64,000 nt of DNA from assembly GCA_021847105.1 (NCBI GenBank), contig JAJZUT010000003.1, positions 62,001 to 126,000 on the forward strand, read 5' to 3'. Below, piece after piece: positions 1 through 9,614 of the stretch. A program made the position numbers and the translations under genes. Numbering within the stretch: position 1 is the stretch's first letter; the number at the start of each line of letters is the position of its first letter. The notes under the pieces were generated by a model. The model had not been told where the DNA came from. It ran no database searches and saw only the letters and a list, made by a program, of their open reading frames with translations. The DNA is from Pseudomonadota bacterium (GTDB taxonomy: Bacteria; Pseudomonadota; Gammaproteobacteria; Steroidobacterales; Steroidobacteraceae).

Positions 1-1164
1 CGGTGCGGGCGCGACCGATTTCAGCCGCTGCGCCAACACCCCGGCGTCGATTCCGCGTGGGACCGCCAGGGTGCACAGGAACCACTCATCCACCACCCGA
101 GCGAGTGCGCCACCAATCTCGGGCGCGTCCTTGTCCCCAAGGATACCGACGACCGCGAGCGTGCGGCCTCGGCAGCCGCGCCGCGCCAGCTCGGCGGCAA
201 ACACCTCAGCGGCGGGCGGGTTGTGCGCGATGTCGAGAATCCACTCGACCTCCCCCGGCACCACCTGAAACCGCCCGGCGAGACGCACCGCGCCGAGCGC
301 ACTGCCGACGGTGCGCGCATCGAGGGCAGCGAGCACCGGCGCGACTCGCGCCGCCGCCGGTCCGCCGGCAAGCGACTCGATGGCTGCAAGCGCGGCGGCA
401 GCATTGCGATACTGGATGTCGCCCTGCAATCGTGACGGTGGCAGGTCAACCAGCTGCAGACGCGCGCCCTGATAGCTCCAGCGCCCGTCTGCTGCAACCT
501 GCCAATGGTAGTCGCGCTCGGCAACGAGCGGTCGGGCGCCCAACCGGTCGATGGCCGCGTAGACGCTCGCGGGCATGTGCGCGGTGGCCAGCACCGCCGG
601 TCGGTCCGGCCGGAAGATGCCCGCCTTCTCCGCACCGATCTGATCCAGGGTCTCCCCGAGCCAGTCACGGTGGTCCAGTCCGACCGAGCACAGCACCGCC
701 GCATCGGCATCGACCAGATTGGTCGCATCGAGCCGTCCGCCGAGGCCGACCTCGAGCACGGCAAACTGCACACCCCGCTCGGCGAACAGCCACAGCGCCG
801 CGAGCGTGTTGTACTCGAAGAAAGTAAGCGTCTCGGCACCGCGTGCCGCCTCGATGTGCTCGAACGCGCTGACCAGCGCCGCATCGTCGATCTCGCGGCC
901 CTGGATGCGAATGCGTTCGTTGTAGCGGATGAAGTGCGGCGAGGTGAACAGCCCCACCGAGGCGCCGGCCGCCAGCAGCAGCGCCTCGGCATGCGTCGCC
1001 GTCGAGCCCTTGCCATTGGTGCCGGCCACGGTGATCACGGTGGCCGCGGGTCGCTCCAGACCGAGGCGACGCGCCACGGCGCTCACCCGCTCGAGCCCCA
1101 GATCAATGGTGTGCGGATGCGCGGCCTGCTGCCGCGTCAACCAGTACTCGAGTGATTCGCTCAT
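1..1164 (-). CDS. folC: Folylpolyglutamate synthase / dihydrofolate synthase, 3' end cut by window
   Basis: Joins dihydropteroate to glutamate and then extends the polyglutamate tail of folates; cytoplasmic. The frame opens at ATG 1162-1164 and stays open to the left edge, giving 388 codons of a family usually about 420-430 residues, so only the end of the C-terminal domain is missing. The P-loop GTNGKGST is at residues 48-55, followed by EVGLGGRLDATN and DHRDWLG, and the C-terminal-domain motif IAHNP is present. It lies 41 bases downstream of accD on the same strand, the usual accD-folC pairing in gammaproteobacteria. The left end is a window cut, not a broken gene. Confidence 0.93.
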   Translation of the reverse strand, partial: MSESLEYWLTRQQAAHPHTIDLGLERVSAVARRLGLERPAATVITVAGTNGKGSTATHAEALLLAAGASVGLFTSPHFIRYNERIRIQGREIDDAALVSAFEHIEAARGAETLTFFEYNTLAALWLFAERGVQFAVLEVGLGGRLDATNLVDADAAVLCSVGLDHRDWLGETLDQIGAEKAGIFRPDRPAVLATAHMPASVYAAIDRLGARPLVAERDYHWQVAADGRWSYQGARLQLVDLPPSRLQGDIQYRNAAAALAAIESLAGGPAAARVAPVLAALDARTVGSALGAVRLAGRFQVVPGEVEWILDIAHNPPAAEVFAAELARRGCRGRTLAVVGILGDKDAPEIGGALARVVDEWFLCTLAVPRGIDAGVLAQRLKSVAPAP

Positions 1165-1205
1165 GTTCGTCTTTGCAATTCGGCCGCGCCCGGACGGCGC
1201 GCCGC

Positions 1206-2066
1206 TCAAGCCGCGGCCGGCTTCTTCAGCATCACCCGCAGCATCGTCGCGATGCGCGCGCGCAGCTCGCGGCGGTCGACAATCATGTCGAGCGCCCCGT
1301 GTTCGAGCAGAAATTCGCTGCGCTGGAAACCCTCCGGCAGCGTCTCACGCACCGTCTGCTGGATGACGCGCGGTCCTGCAAAGCCGATCAGGGCGCGTGG
1401 CTCGGCCAGGTTCAGATCACCGAGCATCGCCAGGCTCGCCGACACGCCACCGGTGGTGGGGTCCGTCATGACCGAGACGAACGGCAAGCGGGCCCGCTTC
1501 AGCTGGGCAAGCGCCGCAGAAGTCTTGGCCATCTGCAGCAGCGAGAACAACGCTTCCTGCATGCGTGCCCCACCGCTCGCGGTAAAGCAGATCAGCGCAC
1601 TACGCTCGGCGATGCAGTGGTCGACGGCGCGCTTGAAGCGCTCCCCGACCACCGAGCCCATCGAGCCGCCAAGGAACTGGAACTCAAACGCGCAGGCCAC
1701 CACCGCCAGTTCCTCGAGTGCGCCCGCCATCACCACCAGCGCATCCGCCTCCCGCGTCACCTTCTGGGCCTGGGCCAGGCGGTCCTTGTAGCGCTTGCTG
1801 TCGCGAAACTTCAGTGGATCTTCCGGATGCACGCCCGCGGCGAGCTCCTGCGCGCTGCCTGGATCGAGAAACGCATCGAGTCGCTCGCGCGCCCCAATGC
1901 GCATGTGATGCGAGCACTTGGGGCAGACATAGAGATTGCGCTCGAGCTCGGCGCGGTACAGCACTGCGTCACAGACCGGGCACTTAATCCACAGACCCTC
2001 GGGCACCGAGCGCGTACGCCGCTCGGTCTTGATGCGCGAGGGCATGATCTTTTCGAACCAGGACAT
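1206..2066 (-). CDS. accD: Acetyl-CoA carboxylase carboxyltransferase subunit beta
   Basis: Beta half of the carboxyltransferase that moves CO2 from biotin to acetyl-CoA, forming malonyl-CoA for fatty acid synthesis; works with AccA in the cytoplasm. The 286-residue length is normal. A four-cysteine zinc ribbon is visible at C29, C32, C48 and C51, two positions later than in E. coli AccD. The crotonase-like core carries [10 protein letters not shown] and [11 protein letters not shown]. It sits between truA and folC. The trpF-trpB-trpA genes often found between truA and accD in relatives are absent. Confidence 0.97.
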   Translation of the reverse strand: MSWFEKIMPSRIKTERRTRSVPEGLWIKCPVCDAVLYRAELERNLYVCPKCSHHMRIGARERLDAFLDPGSAQELAAGVHPEDPLKFRDSKRYKDRLAQAQKVTREADALVVMAGALEELAVVACAFEFQFLGGSMGSVVGERFKRAVDHCIAERSALICFTASGGARMQEALFSLLQMAKTSAALAQLKRARLPFVSVMTDPTTGGVSASLAMLGDLNLAEPRALIGFAGPRVIQQTVRETLPEGFQRSEFLLEHGALDMIVDRRELRARIATMLRVMLKKPAAA

Positions 2067-2105
2067 AAGGTATCCGCAAGCACTCCAGCGCGCGATGATA
2101 GCCGA

Positions 2106-2888
2106 TCAGCACGGCCCCGGCCCGCCGAGCGGTTCAGGCACGGCAAATGCCTCCGGATAGCGCACCGCCCACAGATACAGACCGTCAGCGGGCGCGGTCG
2201 GGGCACTGCGGCGCCGGTCGCGGCCGGCAAGCACCTCGGCCGCCCAGCGCGTCGGCGCCTCCCCCTTGCCGATGGCCATGAGCAGACCGGCAAGGTTGCG
2301 CACCATGTGATGCAGGAACGCGTTCGCCGTCGCTTCGAGGATCACCCACTCACCGGCGCGCCGCACCGTGAGCCGCTCGAGCCGCCGCACCGGAGATTTG
2401 GCCTGGCATTCCGCGGCGCGGAACGCGCTGAAATCATGCTCACCCTCGAGCAGCGCCGCCGCCTGCCCCATCGCCACCGCATCGAGCGGCCGGTGCACCC
2501 AGGTGATGCGGCGGGCCAGCAGCCCGGAACGCGAACGGCGGTTGAGAATGAGGTAGCGGTAGGTGCGCGCCTCCGCGCTGTAGCGCGCGTGAAAGTGCCG
2601 GGGCACGGGTTGCGCCCAGGTCACACTGATGTCCGGCGGCAGAGCGCTGTTGGCCCCGAGCACCCAGGCGCGCATGCTGCGCTGCGCAGCGGTATCGAAG
2701 TGCACGACTTGGCCGCGGGCATGCACGCCGGCGTCCGTCCGCCCCGCGCACACCGCGCTCACCGGTGCGTCGGCGACCTTCCCGAGCGCCGCCTCCAGGC
2801 ACCCCTGCACACTGGGTCGAGTTGGCTGGTTCTGCCAGCCAACGTACGCGCCGCCGTGATACTCCAGCCCGAGCGCGATCCGAGGCAT
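2106..2888 (-). CDS. truA: tRNA pseudouridine synthase A
   Basis: Converts uridines 38-40 of the tRNA anticodon stem-loop to pseudouridine. The catalytic aspartate lies in CAGRTDAGVHA (D52), and the N-terminal LGLEYHGGAYVGWQNQ is typical of the family. 260 residues is a normal length. Its ATG shares one base with the TGA of fimV (TGATG, 2886-2890), so translation is probably coupled to fimV, an arrangement common in Pseudomonas-type genomes. Confidence 0.96.
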   Translation of the reverse strand: MPRIALGLEYHGGAYVGWQNQPTRPSVQGCLEAALGKVADAPVSAVCAGRTDAGVHARGQVVHFDTAAQRSMRAWVLGANSALPPDISVTWAQPVPRHFHARYSAEARTYRYLILNRRSRSGLLARRITWVHRPLDAVAMGQAAALLEGEHDFSAFRAAECQAKSPVRRLERLTVRRAGEWVILEATANAFLHHMVRNLAGLLMAIGKGEAPTRWAAEVLAGRDRRRSAPTAPADGLYLWAVRYPEAFAVPEPLGGPGPC

Positions 2889-5689
2889 CAGCCGGGCAGC
2901 GACTCCAGCAGTCGACCCGCCTCCTGACGCTGCGAATCCGAGCCCTCGTGCATGACTTCCTCGAGGATGCTGCGCGCACCCTCCGGATCTCCCATATCCA
3001 TGTAGGCTCGCGCCAGATCGAGCTTGGTGCCGACTTCGCTCAGAGTGGCCGGCTCGAAGTCACCGACCTCGTGCTCCGCGGTGGGCGACTCGTGCGCCAC
3101 GCCAAGACCCACATGAGCCATGGTGGCTGCGCCAATATCGAAGTCCAGGCCGTTGCCGTTCGAGCCCTTCGCCACCGGCTCGGCGCCCAGGTCGAAGTCC
3201 ACGCCACCGGCGGGCAGCTGCAGCGTATTCAGCCGGGAGGTTTCGGACACGTCGTGCGCAGCGGCGGCGCCCGCATTGGGCTCCTCGGCGAGCAGATTCT
3301 CCAGCTCGCGCTCATCGATATGCCAGGCGCTCGTGGTCCCGGTAGAGTTCGGTGCCGCCGGCGCACCGGCGCCTTCGGCCGCCTCGGCGCCTTCGGCCTG
3401 CGCCAGCAGGCCGCGGGAGTGCTCGTCAAGTCCGGCAACCAGAGTCGGGGAATCGCCGCTGAGGCTGGGCTGCACGCTCGTCTCGAACGCACCGAGATCG
3501 AGGCCGAGATCGTCAATCGCCAGCTCGGCGGTCCGATCCGATCCCTGGCTCAGCGCCTCGACTTTGTCGCGCAGGGCGGCCACACCGGCGGCCTGCAGGG
3601 CCGGTTGCTCGACGGTCGGCTCGACCGGCTCGAATGCCGGCAGCTCCTCGAGCGGATGCTCGGCCATCTCCTGCGTGACGCCGGTTTCCGAACCGGTTGC
3701 TTCCAGCTCGGCCAGCGTCGCATTCAGATCGGTCCCGGACACGGTGTCGGCCGCGGCGGACTCCTCTCCAAGTGCCGCACCAATGTCCAGATCGAACGAT
3801 CCGGTGCTGCTGGTGGCGCCGCTGCCGCCCTGGGCCGCAGGCAGTGCACCGCCCATCAGATCGAAATCCACGCGCCCCTGACCGCCTTCCAGGTCGAGAT
3901 CGACGCCCTGCGAGGCGGCACCGCTCACCGGCGCATCGGCGAACAACGGGTCGTCCGGCGCCAGCTGGCGGCCCATGATCACGACTTTGTCCCATTCGCC
4001 TGCCGGCGCGTGCTCGCGCGATTCGGCCAGCTCGTGCGCGAGCTCGACAAACTGCTCCTTGTTGCCCCAAACGAAGAACACCTCGAGGAGCTTGAGCTTC
4101 AGATCGCGCCGTTCCGGCTCGCGTTGAATGGCAATGCGGATGAGATCGGCGGCCTGGTCGTACAGACCATAGGCCATGTGGAAATCCGCCTCGGCGAGCG
4201 GGTCGCCCTGCTCGAGGTTGAGCGCGGTCTCGCTGCTCATCGTCTGATCGGCCGCGACGTGCGTCGAGACCACCGGGGAAGACCCCTCGTTCATCACCAG
4301 CCGCGGCTGTTCGTGCGTCGCCTCGCGGACATCGATTGAATCATCCGCGCGCGCCGCGGCGCTCACCGCGACCACCGGTGCCGCCGGCGGGGCACTGGCG
4401 GCAAAACCCGTATCGGCCGAGTCGCTCAGCAGCTCATCGGCCGCGCTCTCCCGTCGCGCCCGCAGCACCCGGGCAAGACCGTAGGCGATCCCGAGCGCCA
4501 CCAGCGCCACCAGCGCCCACCAGTAGCGACTCAACATCTGGCCGAGCGCACTGGAAGGCGCGCCATGCACCGCCTTCACCGCCCCCTGCGGCGCCGGATG
4601 CGCTGCGGGCCGAGGCGCCGTGGCGGCCACGGCGGGGGCCTTGCCGGCAGGGGCCTTGCCGGCGGCCACCTGCGCCTGCAGGGCCGCCAGCGCGGCACTT
4701 TTCATCTGCACCAGGCGCTTCTCCTGCGCCAGCTCGCTCTGCAGCGTTTGCACCTGTGCCTGCAGAGCACCCACGGCGGCCGAAGCGCCTGCGCCGGAAC
4801 CGGTGCTTGCCGTACCCGCGCCCGCACCGCTGCCCTGGGGTGCCACGAGGCGCAAGCGGCCGGAGCTGCCGGCGCCCTGGCTGGCGCGCCATGCGCTGTC
4901 CTGTCGGTTGATTTCCTTCCACGCGGTGGCCTGCGAAACCTGCGCCACAGCGTTCGCGCTCGGGACCTGCAGAACCGCCCCGGAGCGCAGCAGATTCATG
5001 TTGTGGGCGAACGCCTGGGGGTTCAGCCGGTAGATCGCGACCATCCAGCGGCGCGTCTGCGCCGAATCGATCCCGCCGCCGCTGAAGCGGCTGGCCAGCC
5101 CCGAGAGTGTCTCGCCCGGGTGCACATGTATCGACTGGGGCGCGTTGCCGCTCGTCACGGGTGCCGCCAGCGCGCTGGCCGGCGGACTCACCGGCGCGGC
5201 GCTGTGCTGCTCGGGTAGCTCGCCCGTGCGCGGCGCACCGCCGACCACCGGGGCGGCGACCGCCACGTGCTGCGGCTGGTTCGCCTTTGGCACATACACC
5301 GGCGGATTCAGCAAAATGGTGTACTCGCGGAACAGCACGCCGCGACTCCAGTTCGCCTTGACCAGCAGGGTCAGAATCGGATCGGTCACCGGCATCTGTG
5401 AGGTCAAATGCAGCTCGAGGCGCCCATCGGCGCCATGCACGACCTCGATCTGCGCCCCATTGAGGTAGGACGGCCAGTTCAGCTGGTACTTGGCAAAGGT
5501 GGCACGCGAGGCCAGCCCGACCGACAAGCTCTGCAGCGCCGCCGGCGTGGCATCGAGCAAGTCGATGCGTGCATCGAGCGGCTGATCCAGATGCGACTTA
5601 AGATGGATATTCCCGAGGCCCAGAGCCAGCGCTGCCTGCGGCAGAGCCAGCAGCAGCGCCATCACCAGACTTGAGCGTTTGGCGATCAT
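2888..5689 (-). CDS. fimV: FimV/HubP-family inner-membrane peptidoglycan-binding polar hub protein
   Basis: Polar scaffold needed for type IV pilus assembly and twitching, and in relatives for flagellar and chemosensory positioning. Starting at ATG 5687-5689 gives 933 residues beginning with a signal peptide (about 1-23, ending ALALG). The frame could run 44 codons further upstream, but that would bury the signal peptide. Visible parts: FimV N-terminal domain (about 24-130), LysM peptidoglycan-binding domain (about 187-243, IHVHPGETLSGLASRF), a coiled coil (about 305-342), one transmembrane helix (about 390-408) followed by an arginine-rich stop, a long acidic cytoplasmic part, and the conserved C-terminal FimV repeat (DLARAYMDMGD near the end). 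It is coupled to truA. A FimX-like gene 7 kb away supports type IV pili in this organism. Confidence 0.94.
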   Translation of the reverse strand: MIAKRSSLVMALLLALPQAALALGLGNIHLKSHLDQPLDARIDLLDATPAALQSLSVGLASRATFAKYQLNWPSYLNGAQIEVVHGADGRLELHLTSQMPVTDPILTLLVKANWSRGVLFREYTILLNPPVYVPKANQPQHVAVAAPVVGGAPRTGELPEQHSAAPVSPPASALAAPVTSGNAPQSIHVHPGETLSGLASRFSGGGIDSAQTRRWMVAIYRLNPQAFAHNMNLLRSGAVLQVPSANAVAQVSQATAWKEINRQDSAWRASQGAGSSGRLRLVAPQGSGAGAGTASTGSGAGASAAVGALQAQVQTLQSELAQEKRLVQMKSAALAALQAQVAAGKAPAGKAPAVAATAPRPAAHPAPQGAVKAVHGAPSSALGQMLSRYWWALVALVALGIAYGLARVLRARRESAADELLSDSADTGFAASAPPAAPVVAVSAAARADDSIDVREATHEQPRLVMNEGSSPVVSTHVAADQTMSSETALNLEQGDPLAEADFHMAYGLYDQAADLIRIAIQREPERRDLKLKLLEVFFVWGNKEQFVELAHELAESREHAPAGEWDKVVIMGRQLAPDDPLFADAPVSGAASQGVDLDLEGGQGRVDFDLMGGALPAAQGGSGATSSTGSFDLDIGAALGEESAAADTVSGTDLNATLAELEATGSETGVTQEMAEHPLEELPAFEPVEPTVEQPALQAAGVAALRDKVEALSQGSDRTAELAIDDLGLDLGAFETSVQPSLSGDSPTLVAGLDEHSRGLLAQAEGAEAAEGAGAPAAPNSTGTTSAWHIDERELENLLAEEPNAGAAAAHDVSETSRLNTLQLPAGGVDFDLGAEPVAKGSNGNGLDFDIGAATMAHVGLGVAHESPTAEHEVGDFEPATLSEVGTKLDLARAYMDMGDPEGARSILEEVMHEGSDSQRQEAGRLLESLPG

Positions 5690-5929
5690 TGACCACACCC
5701 CGAACGGCATCGGTAACCGAAACCCCTTATAAAAACAATCGGATGGTCGCTGTTCGCAGACGCATCCGGCGCGGGCGGCAATATAACTTAAATCGGCTCG
5801 CAACCCCAAGCGGGCTCGCACCGACCGCCCAGCGCCACCCCTTGGCTTGGCGGTTGATCTTTACTCATTCTGGCCGGACAAACTGTGTCGCGCTTCGTAG
5901 ACTGATCGATCCGGCCGCCCCGAGCCGCC
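5690..5929 (-). promoter_or_regulatory. fimV upstream region with -10 candidate
   Basis: 240 bases between the aroC stop and the fimV ATG. On the minus strand a -10-like TATATT is at 5780-5785 in an AT-rich patch, about 90 bases before the fimV start. No convincing -35 partner was found at 16-18 bases. GGGG about 11 bases before ATG 5689 could serve as ribosome binding site. No other gene is visible here; asd, often next to fimV in relatives, is not present. Confidence 0.35.
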
Positions 5930-7036
5930 TCAGCCCGTCGGTTCCCGCCGGGCGATATCCGGCGTTGCACAGCGCACATCGGCGTTTTGCCCCCGGTGGC
6001 GCAGGTAATGGTCCAGCACCACGATCGCCAGCATTGCCTCGGCGATCGGCGTGGCGCGCAGCCCCACGCACGGATCGTGCCGCCCGGTGGTCACGACCTC
6101 GACCGGCCGACCCTCGAGGTCAATGGTGCGACCGGGCACTTGTATGCTCGAAGTGGGCTTGAACGTGACGTGCGCCACGACATCCTGCCCCGAGGTGATT
6201 CCGCCGAGGATGCCGCCGGCATGATTGCTCGTGAAACCCTCCGGCGTGAGCTCGTCACGATGCTCGCTGCCGCGCTGCGCCGCCGAGCGCACGCCCGCAC
6301 CGATCTCGACCGCCTTGGCCGCATTGATCCCCATTAGCGCCGCGGCGATGTCGGCATCGAGGCGCGCAAATACCGGCTCGCCGAGTCCTGGGGGTACTCC
6401 GGTCGCCACCACCGTGACACGCGCGCCGATCGACTCACCCGCCGCGCGCAGTTCCCACACCAGCGCCTCCAGTGCCTCGATGCGCTCCGGATCCGGACAG
6501 AAGAACGGATTGCGGTACGCGAACTCGAGATCGCGCGGCTCGAGCTGCAGCGAACCGATCTGACTGAGATAGCCGTAGATGCGCACCCCGAGGCGCTCGG
6601 CCAGGTACTTGCGGGCGATGGCCCCGGCCGCCACGCGCATCACTGTCTCGCGCGCCGAGGAGCGCCCGCCGCCACGATAATCGCGCATGCCGTACTTGTG
6701 CTGATACGTGTAATCGGCGTGTCCGGGCCGAAAGCGATCCTTGATCTTCTCGTAATCGCGCGAGCGCGCATCGGTGTTCTCGATCAGCAGCCCGATTGGC
6801 GTGCCGGTGGTGCGCCCCTCGAACACCCCGGAGAGTATGCGCACCTGGTCGCTCTCACGGCGCTGACTGACAAAGTGCGAGGTGCCGGTACGGCGCCGGT
6901 CGATGTCGGTCTGCAGATCCGCCTCGGCCAACTCGAGCCCCGGCGGGCAGCCATCGACAATGCAGCCGAGCGCCGCCCCGTGGCTCTCCCCGAACGTGGT
7001 GACCGTGAATAGCGTGCCGATGGTGTTGCCGGACAT
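5930..7036 (-). CDS. aroC: Chorismate synthase
   Basis: Last step of the shikimate pathway: anti-elimination of phosphate from EPSP to give chorismate, with reduced FMN as cofactor. The ATG at 7034-7036 ([10 protein letters not shown]) is preceded by AGAGG at good spacing and gives 368 residues. The signature [16 protein letters not shown] and the N-terminal TTFGESHG are both present. It is 81 bases downstream of prmB on the same strand, the usual prmB-aroC pairing. Confidence 0.97.
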   Translation of the reverse strand: MSGNTIGTLFTVTTFGESHGAALGCIVDGCPPGLELAEADLQTDIDRRRTGTSHFVSQRRESDQVRILSGVFEGRTTGTPIGLLIENTDARSRDYEKIKDRFRPGHADYTYQHKYGMRDYRGGGRSSARETVMRVAAGAIARKYLAERLGVRIYGYLSQIGSLQLEPRDLEFAYRNPFFCPDPERIEALEALVWELRAAGESIGARVTVVATGVPPGLGEPVFARLDADIAAALMGINAAKAVEIGAGVRSAAQRGSEHRDELTPEGFTSNHAGGILGGITSGQDVVAHVTFKPTSSIQVPGRTIDLEGRPVEVVTTGRHDPCVGLRATPIAEAMLAIVVLDHYLRHRGQNADVRCATPDIARREPTG

Positions 7037-7117
7037 GAACGGGCCTCTGATTGCGCCGCGCGCCAACGCGGCACGTATCGATTCCGTGCAGGGGCCGTCG
7101 CGGTTGGCGCGAGTGTA

Positions 7118-8071
7118 CTATGCGCTCGCGCGCCGGGCGCGGCGCCGGCCGCCACCGGGCCCGGGCAATTGCTCGGCGCCGAGCAGAAATACCCCGCCGC
7201 CGCCGCGCTCGAACTGCAACCACAGAAACGGCAGGCGCGGGAACGCTCGCTGCACGGCCTGCTCGGTATTGCCGACTTCGACGAGCAGCGCCCCGCCGGG
7301 GCGCAAGTGCCGACGGGATTGTCCGAGCAGCACTCGCACCGAATCGAGCCCGGCGGCGCCGGCGGCAAGCGCGATCGACGGCTCATGCCGATACTCCTTC
7401 GGCAGCGAGGCCAGTTCGCGCGCACCGACATACGGCGGGTTCGACACGATCAAATCGTAGCGCGCCGCACCGAGGGCAGCGAAATGATCGGAGCGCACCA
7501 GTCGCACCCGCCGTCCCAGGCGGTGACGACGCACGTTGCGCGCGGCAACCTCGAGTGCATCTGGCGAAATATCCACTGCGTCGACCTGCGCCCATGGCAG
7601 CGCCTTGGCACAGGCGATGGCGATGCAGCCAGAACCGGTGCCCATATCGAGCACGCGACCGATGCGGCGTGCCTCGAGCCACGGCGCGAACCGCCGCTCG
7701 ATGAGCTCTGCAATCGGGGAGCGCGGGATGAGCACGCGCGAATCGACGTAGAAGGGCAGACCGGCAAACCAGGTCTCCCCGGTGAGATAGACGGCCGGAA
7801 TACGCTCAGCGATGCGCCGACTGATTAGTTCGCGCGCACCGTGCTGCGCGGCCAGCCCGGCGCGCCGGGCATAGACCGCCGGGTCATCGTGCGCCAGGCC
7901 GAGCGCATGCAGCACCAGGGCAGCCGATTCGTCCCAGGCGTTGTCCGTGCCGTGACCGAAGAACACGCCAGCGCGGCGCAGCCGGCGGGCGCCGGAGTCG
8001 ATCAGCTGTCGCACGGTGATGCGCCCCGGGCGCGGCGCGGCGCGCCGCCCGCTGTGGGATACTTGCCTCAT
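7118..8071 (-). CDS. prmB: 50S ribosomal protein L3 glutamine methyltransferase
   Basis: SAM-dependent N5-methylation of a glutamine in ribosomal protein L3. Recognised by the SAM-binding DMGTGSGCIAIAC, the catalytic NPPY in IVSNPPYVGARE, and FGHGTDNAWDE near the N-terminus, which distinguishes PrmB from the release-factor enzyme PrmC. The ATG at 8069-8071 overlaps the oppositely directed SCO1 start (shared CATG). An alternative GTG at 8012-8014, just before VRQLIDSGARR, would leave a 55-base divergent spacer. The longer start matches the N-terminal length of E. coli PrmB better, so it is kept, but the choice is open. Confidence 0.92.
   Translation of the reverse strand: MRQVSHSGRRAAPRPGRITVRQLIDSGARRLRRAGVFFGHGTDNAWDESAALVLHALGLAHDDPAVYARRAGLAAQHGARELISRRIAERIPAVYLTGETWFAGLPFYVDSRVLIPRSPIAELIERRFAPWLEARRIGRVLDMGTGSGCIAIACAKALPWAQVDAVDISPDALEVAARNVRRHRLGRRVRLVRSDHFAALGAARYDLIVSNPPYVGARELASLPKEYRHEPSIALAAGAAGLDSVRVLLGQSRRHLRPGGALLVEVGNTEQAVQRAFPRLPFLWLQFERGGGGVFLLGAEQLPGPGGGRRRARRASA
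8058..8063 (+). promoter_or_regulatory. -10-like hexamer of the SCO1 gene, possible leaderless start
   Basis: GATACT ends 6 bases before ATG 8070, the spacing expected if transcription starts on the start codon. A GGGA overlapping this site is the only Shine-Dalgarno-like sequence. No good -35 was found. Confidence 0.3.
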
Positions 8072-8690
8072 GTCGTCTCGTTACTTCTGGATCCTGGTGG
8101 CGCTGCTGTGCCTCGGCGCCGGCTTCGCAGGGTACCGGCTGGCCGGCGCGCGGTACAGCCGCGCGCCCGTGCCAGCCTACGGGACGTGGCTGCCACGGGC
8201 GCGGGCGCTCGGCCCGTTCGCGCTGACCGACAGCCGCGATCAGCGTTTCGATGCAGCCGACCTCACTGGACATCTGACGCTGCTTTACTTCGGCTTCACC
8301 CGCTGCGCGGATGAGTGTCCGGATACCCTTGCGCTGCTGGCGCGCGTGGTACACCGCGTGCCGCACCTGCCGCTGCAAGTGCTGTTCGTCACGGTCGATC
8401 CGCAACACGACACGCCGTCGGTACTCGCCAAGTTCCTGCGGCGGTTCGATCCGCGCTTCATCGGCCTGACCGGCGCGCGGCAGCAGATCAACGCTCTCAC
8501 GGCCCGCCTCGGGGTGACGCGGGGACAGATCGAACTGCCCGGAGGTGGGCAGACATTCGAACATACCGTGGCACTGTTTCTGCTCGATGCACGCGGCCGT
8601 GAGGTCGCGCTGTTCACCGCGCCATTTGACGGACGACGACTCGCCGCTGCGCTGCACGCAAGCGCCGAGCGGCTGCTGACGAGCGGCTGA
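8070..8690 (+). CDS. SCO1/SenC/PrrC-family copper-binding thioredoxin-fold protein
   Basis: Membrane-anchored copper chaperone or thiol reductase of the kind needed for the CuA site of cytochrome c oxidase. From ATG 8070 (207 residues) the N-terminus has one membrane anchor (about 5-25), then a thioredoxin-like domain with the copper-ligating pair in FTRCADEC and the distal histidine in TFEHTVALF. VTVDPQHDTP is typical of the family. An upstream in-frame ATG at 8016 would add 18 arginine-rich residues ahead of the anchor and overlap prmB, so it is less likely. psd follows 15 bases later. No cytochrome oxidase genes are in the window, so the target is unknown. Confidence 0.88.
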   Translation: MSSRYFWILVALLCLGAGFAGYRLAGARYSRAPVPAYGTWLPRARALGPFALTDSRDQRFDAADLTGHLTLLYFGFTRCADECPDTLALLARVVHRVPHLPLQVLFVTVDPQHDTPSVLAKFLRRFDPRFIGLTGARQQINALTARLGVTRGQIELPGGGQTFEHTVALFLLDARGREVALFTAPFDGRRLAAALHASAERLLTSG

Positions 8691-8705
8691 CTTCTGGAGC
8701 CTCGC

Positions 8706-9614
8706 ATGACCCGCGTGACGGATTCCCCGACGCTGCGCGCACGCCTGTTCGTGCTGCTGCAGCACGTGCTGCCGCAGCACTTTCTCTCGCGGCTGGTGCT
8801 GCACCTGACGCGCAGTCGCGCGCGCCCGCTGAAGCGGGTGCTGATCGGCGCGTTCGTGCGTCACTTCCATCCCGATATGCGCGATGCGCTCGAGGTTGAG
8901 CCGCAGAGCTACCCTACGTTCAATGCGTTCTTCACCCGCGCCTTGCGGCCCGAGGCGCGGGTGTGCGCGAACGATCCCCTCGCCCTCGCCTCCCCGGTCG
9001 ATGGCACGGTCAGTCAGCTCGGTCCGCTCGATGGTTCGCGCATTCCGCAAGCGAAGGGCCACGAGTACAGCATCGAGTCGCTGCTTGCGGGCCACACACA
9101 GGCAGCCCAGCGCTTCGCCGGCGGCTCGTTCGCGACGCTGTACCTGGCGCCCTACAACTACCATCGGATCCACATGCCGCTCGCCGGCGAGCTGCGCGCA
9201 GCGTGGTTTGTCCCGGGCCGACTGTTCAGCGTCAATGCCACCACCGCCGCGGCGGTGCCCGGACTGTTCGCGCGCAACGAGCGCGTGGTGCTGCGCTTCG
9301 TGGACGGGGAGCTCGAATGGGCGCTGGTCATGGTCGGCGCACTATTCGTCGGCAGCATGAGCACCGTGTGGCATGGCGATGTGACGCCGCACCACAGTCG
9401 CCAGGTCACCGAACTGCCCCTCGCCGCCGAACGCACGCCGCTGCGCCTCGGCAAAGGGGCCGAGCTCGGCCGCTTCAACATGGGTTCGACGGTGATCCTG
9501 CTGCTACCACCGCAGGCGATCGAGTGGCGCGCGGACCTCGCCGCCGGACAGAGCATTCAAGCCGGCGAGACCCTGGGACGCCTGACGGCGCCCGGCGCAG
9601 GGGTGAGCCGGTGA
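8706..9614 (+). CDS. psd: Phosphatidylserine decarboxylase proenzyme
   Basis: Makes phosphatidylethanolamine from phosphatidylserine at the inner membrane. It is a self-cleaving pyruvoyl enzyme: the processing motif is FNMGSTVILL near residue 260, where cleavage between Gly and Ser creates the pyruvoyl group. The histidine motif NYHRIHMP and SPVDGTVSQLG are also present. 302 residues is normal. GGAG at 8696-8699 sits six bases before the ATG. The TGA overlaps the GTG of epmA, so translation of the two is probably coupled. Confidence 0.96.
   Translation: MTRVTDSPTLRARLFVLLQHVLPQHFLSRLVLHLTRSRARPLKRVLIGAFVRHFHPDMRDALEVEPQSYPTFNAFFTRALRPEARVCANDPLALASPVDGTVSQLGPLDGSRIPQAKGHEYSIESLLAGHTQAAQRFAGGSFATLYLAPYNYHRIHMPLAGELRAAWFVPGRLFSVNATTAAAVPGLFARNERVVLRFVDGELEWALVMVGALFVGSMSTVWHGDVTPHHSRQVTELPLAAERTPLRLGKGAELGRFNMGSTVILLLPPQAIEWRADLAAGQSIQAGETLGRLTAPGAGVSR

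Noticed and set aside
1152..2927. 591-codon plus-strand frame opposite accD and truA
   Set aside because: Antisense artefact of high G+C content over two well-supported genes.
5690..5821. 44-residue N-terminal extension of FimV
   Set aside because: It would place the signal peptide internally; the ATG at 5689 fits the family.
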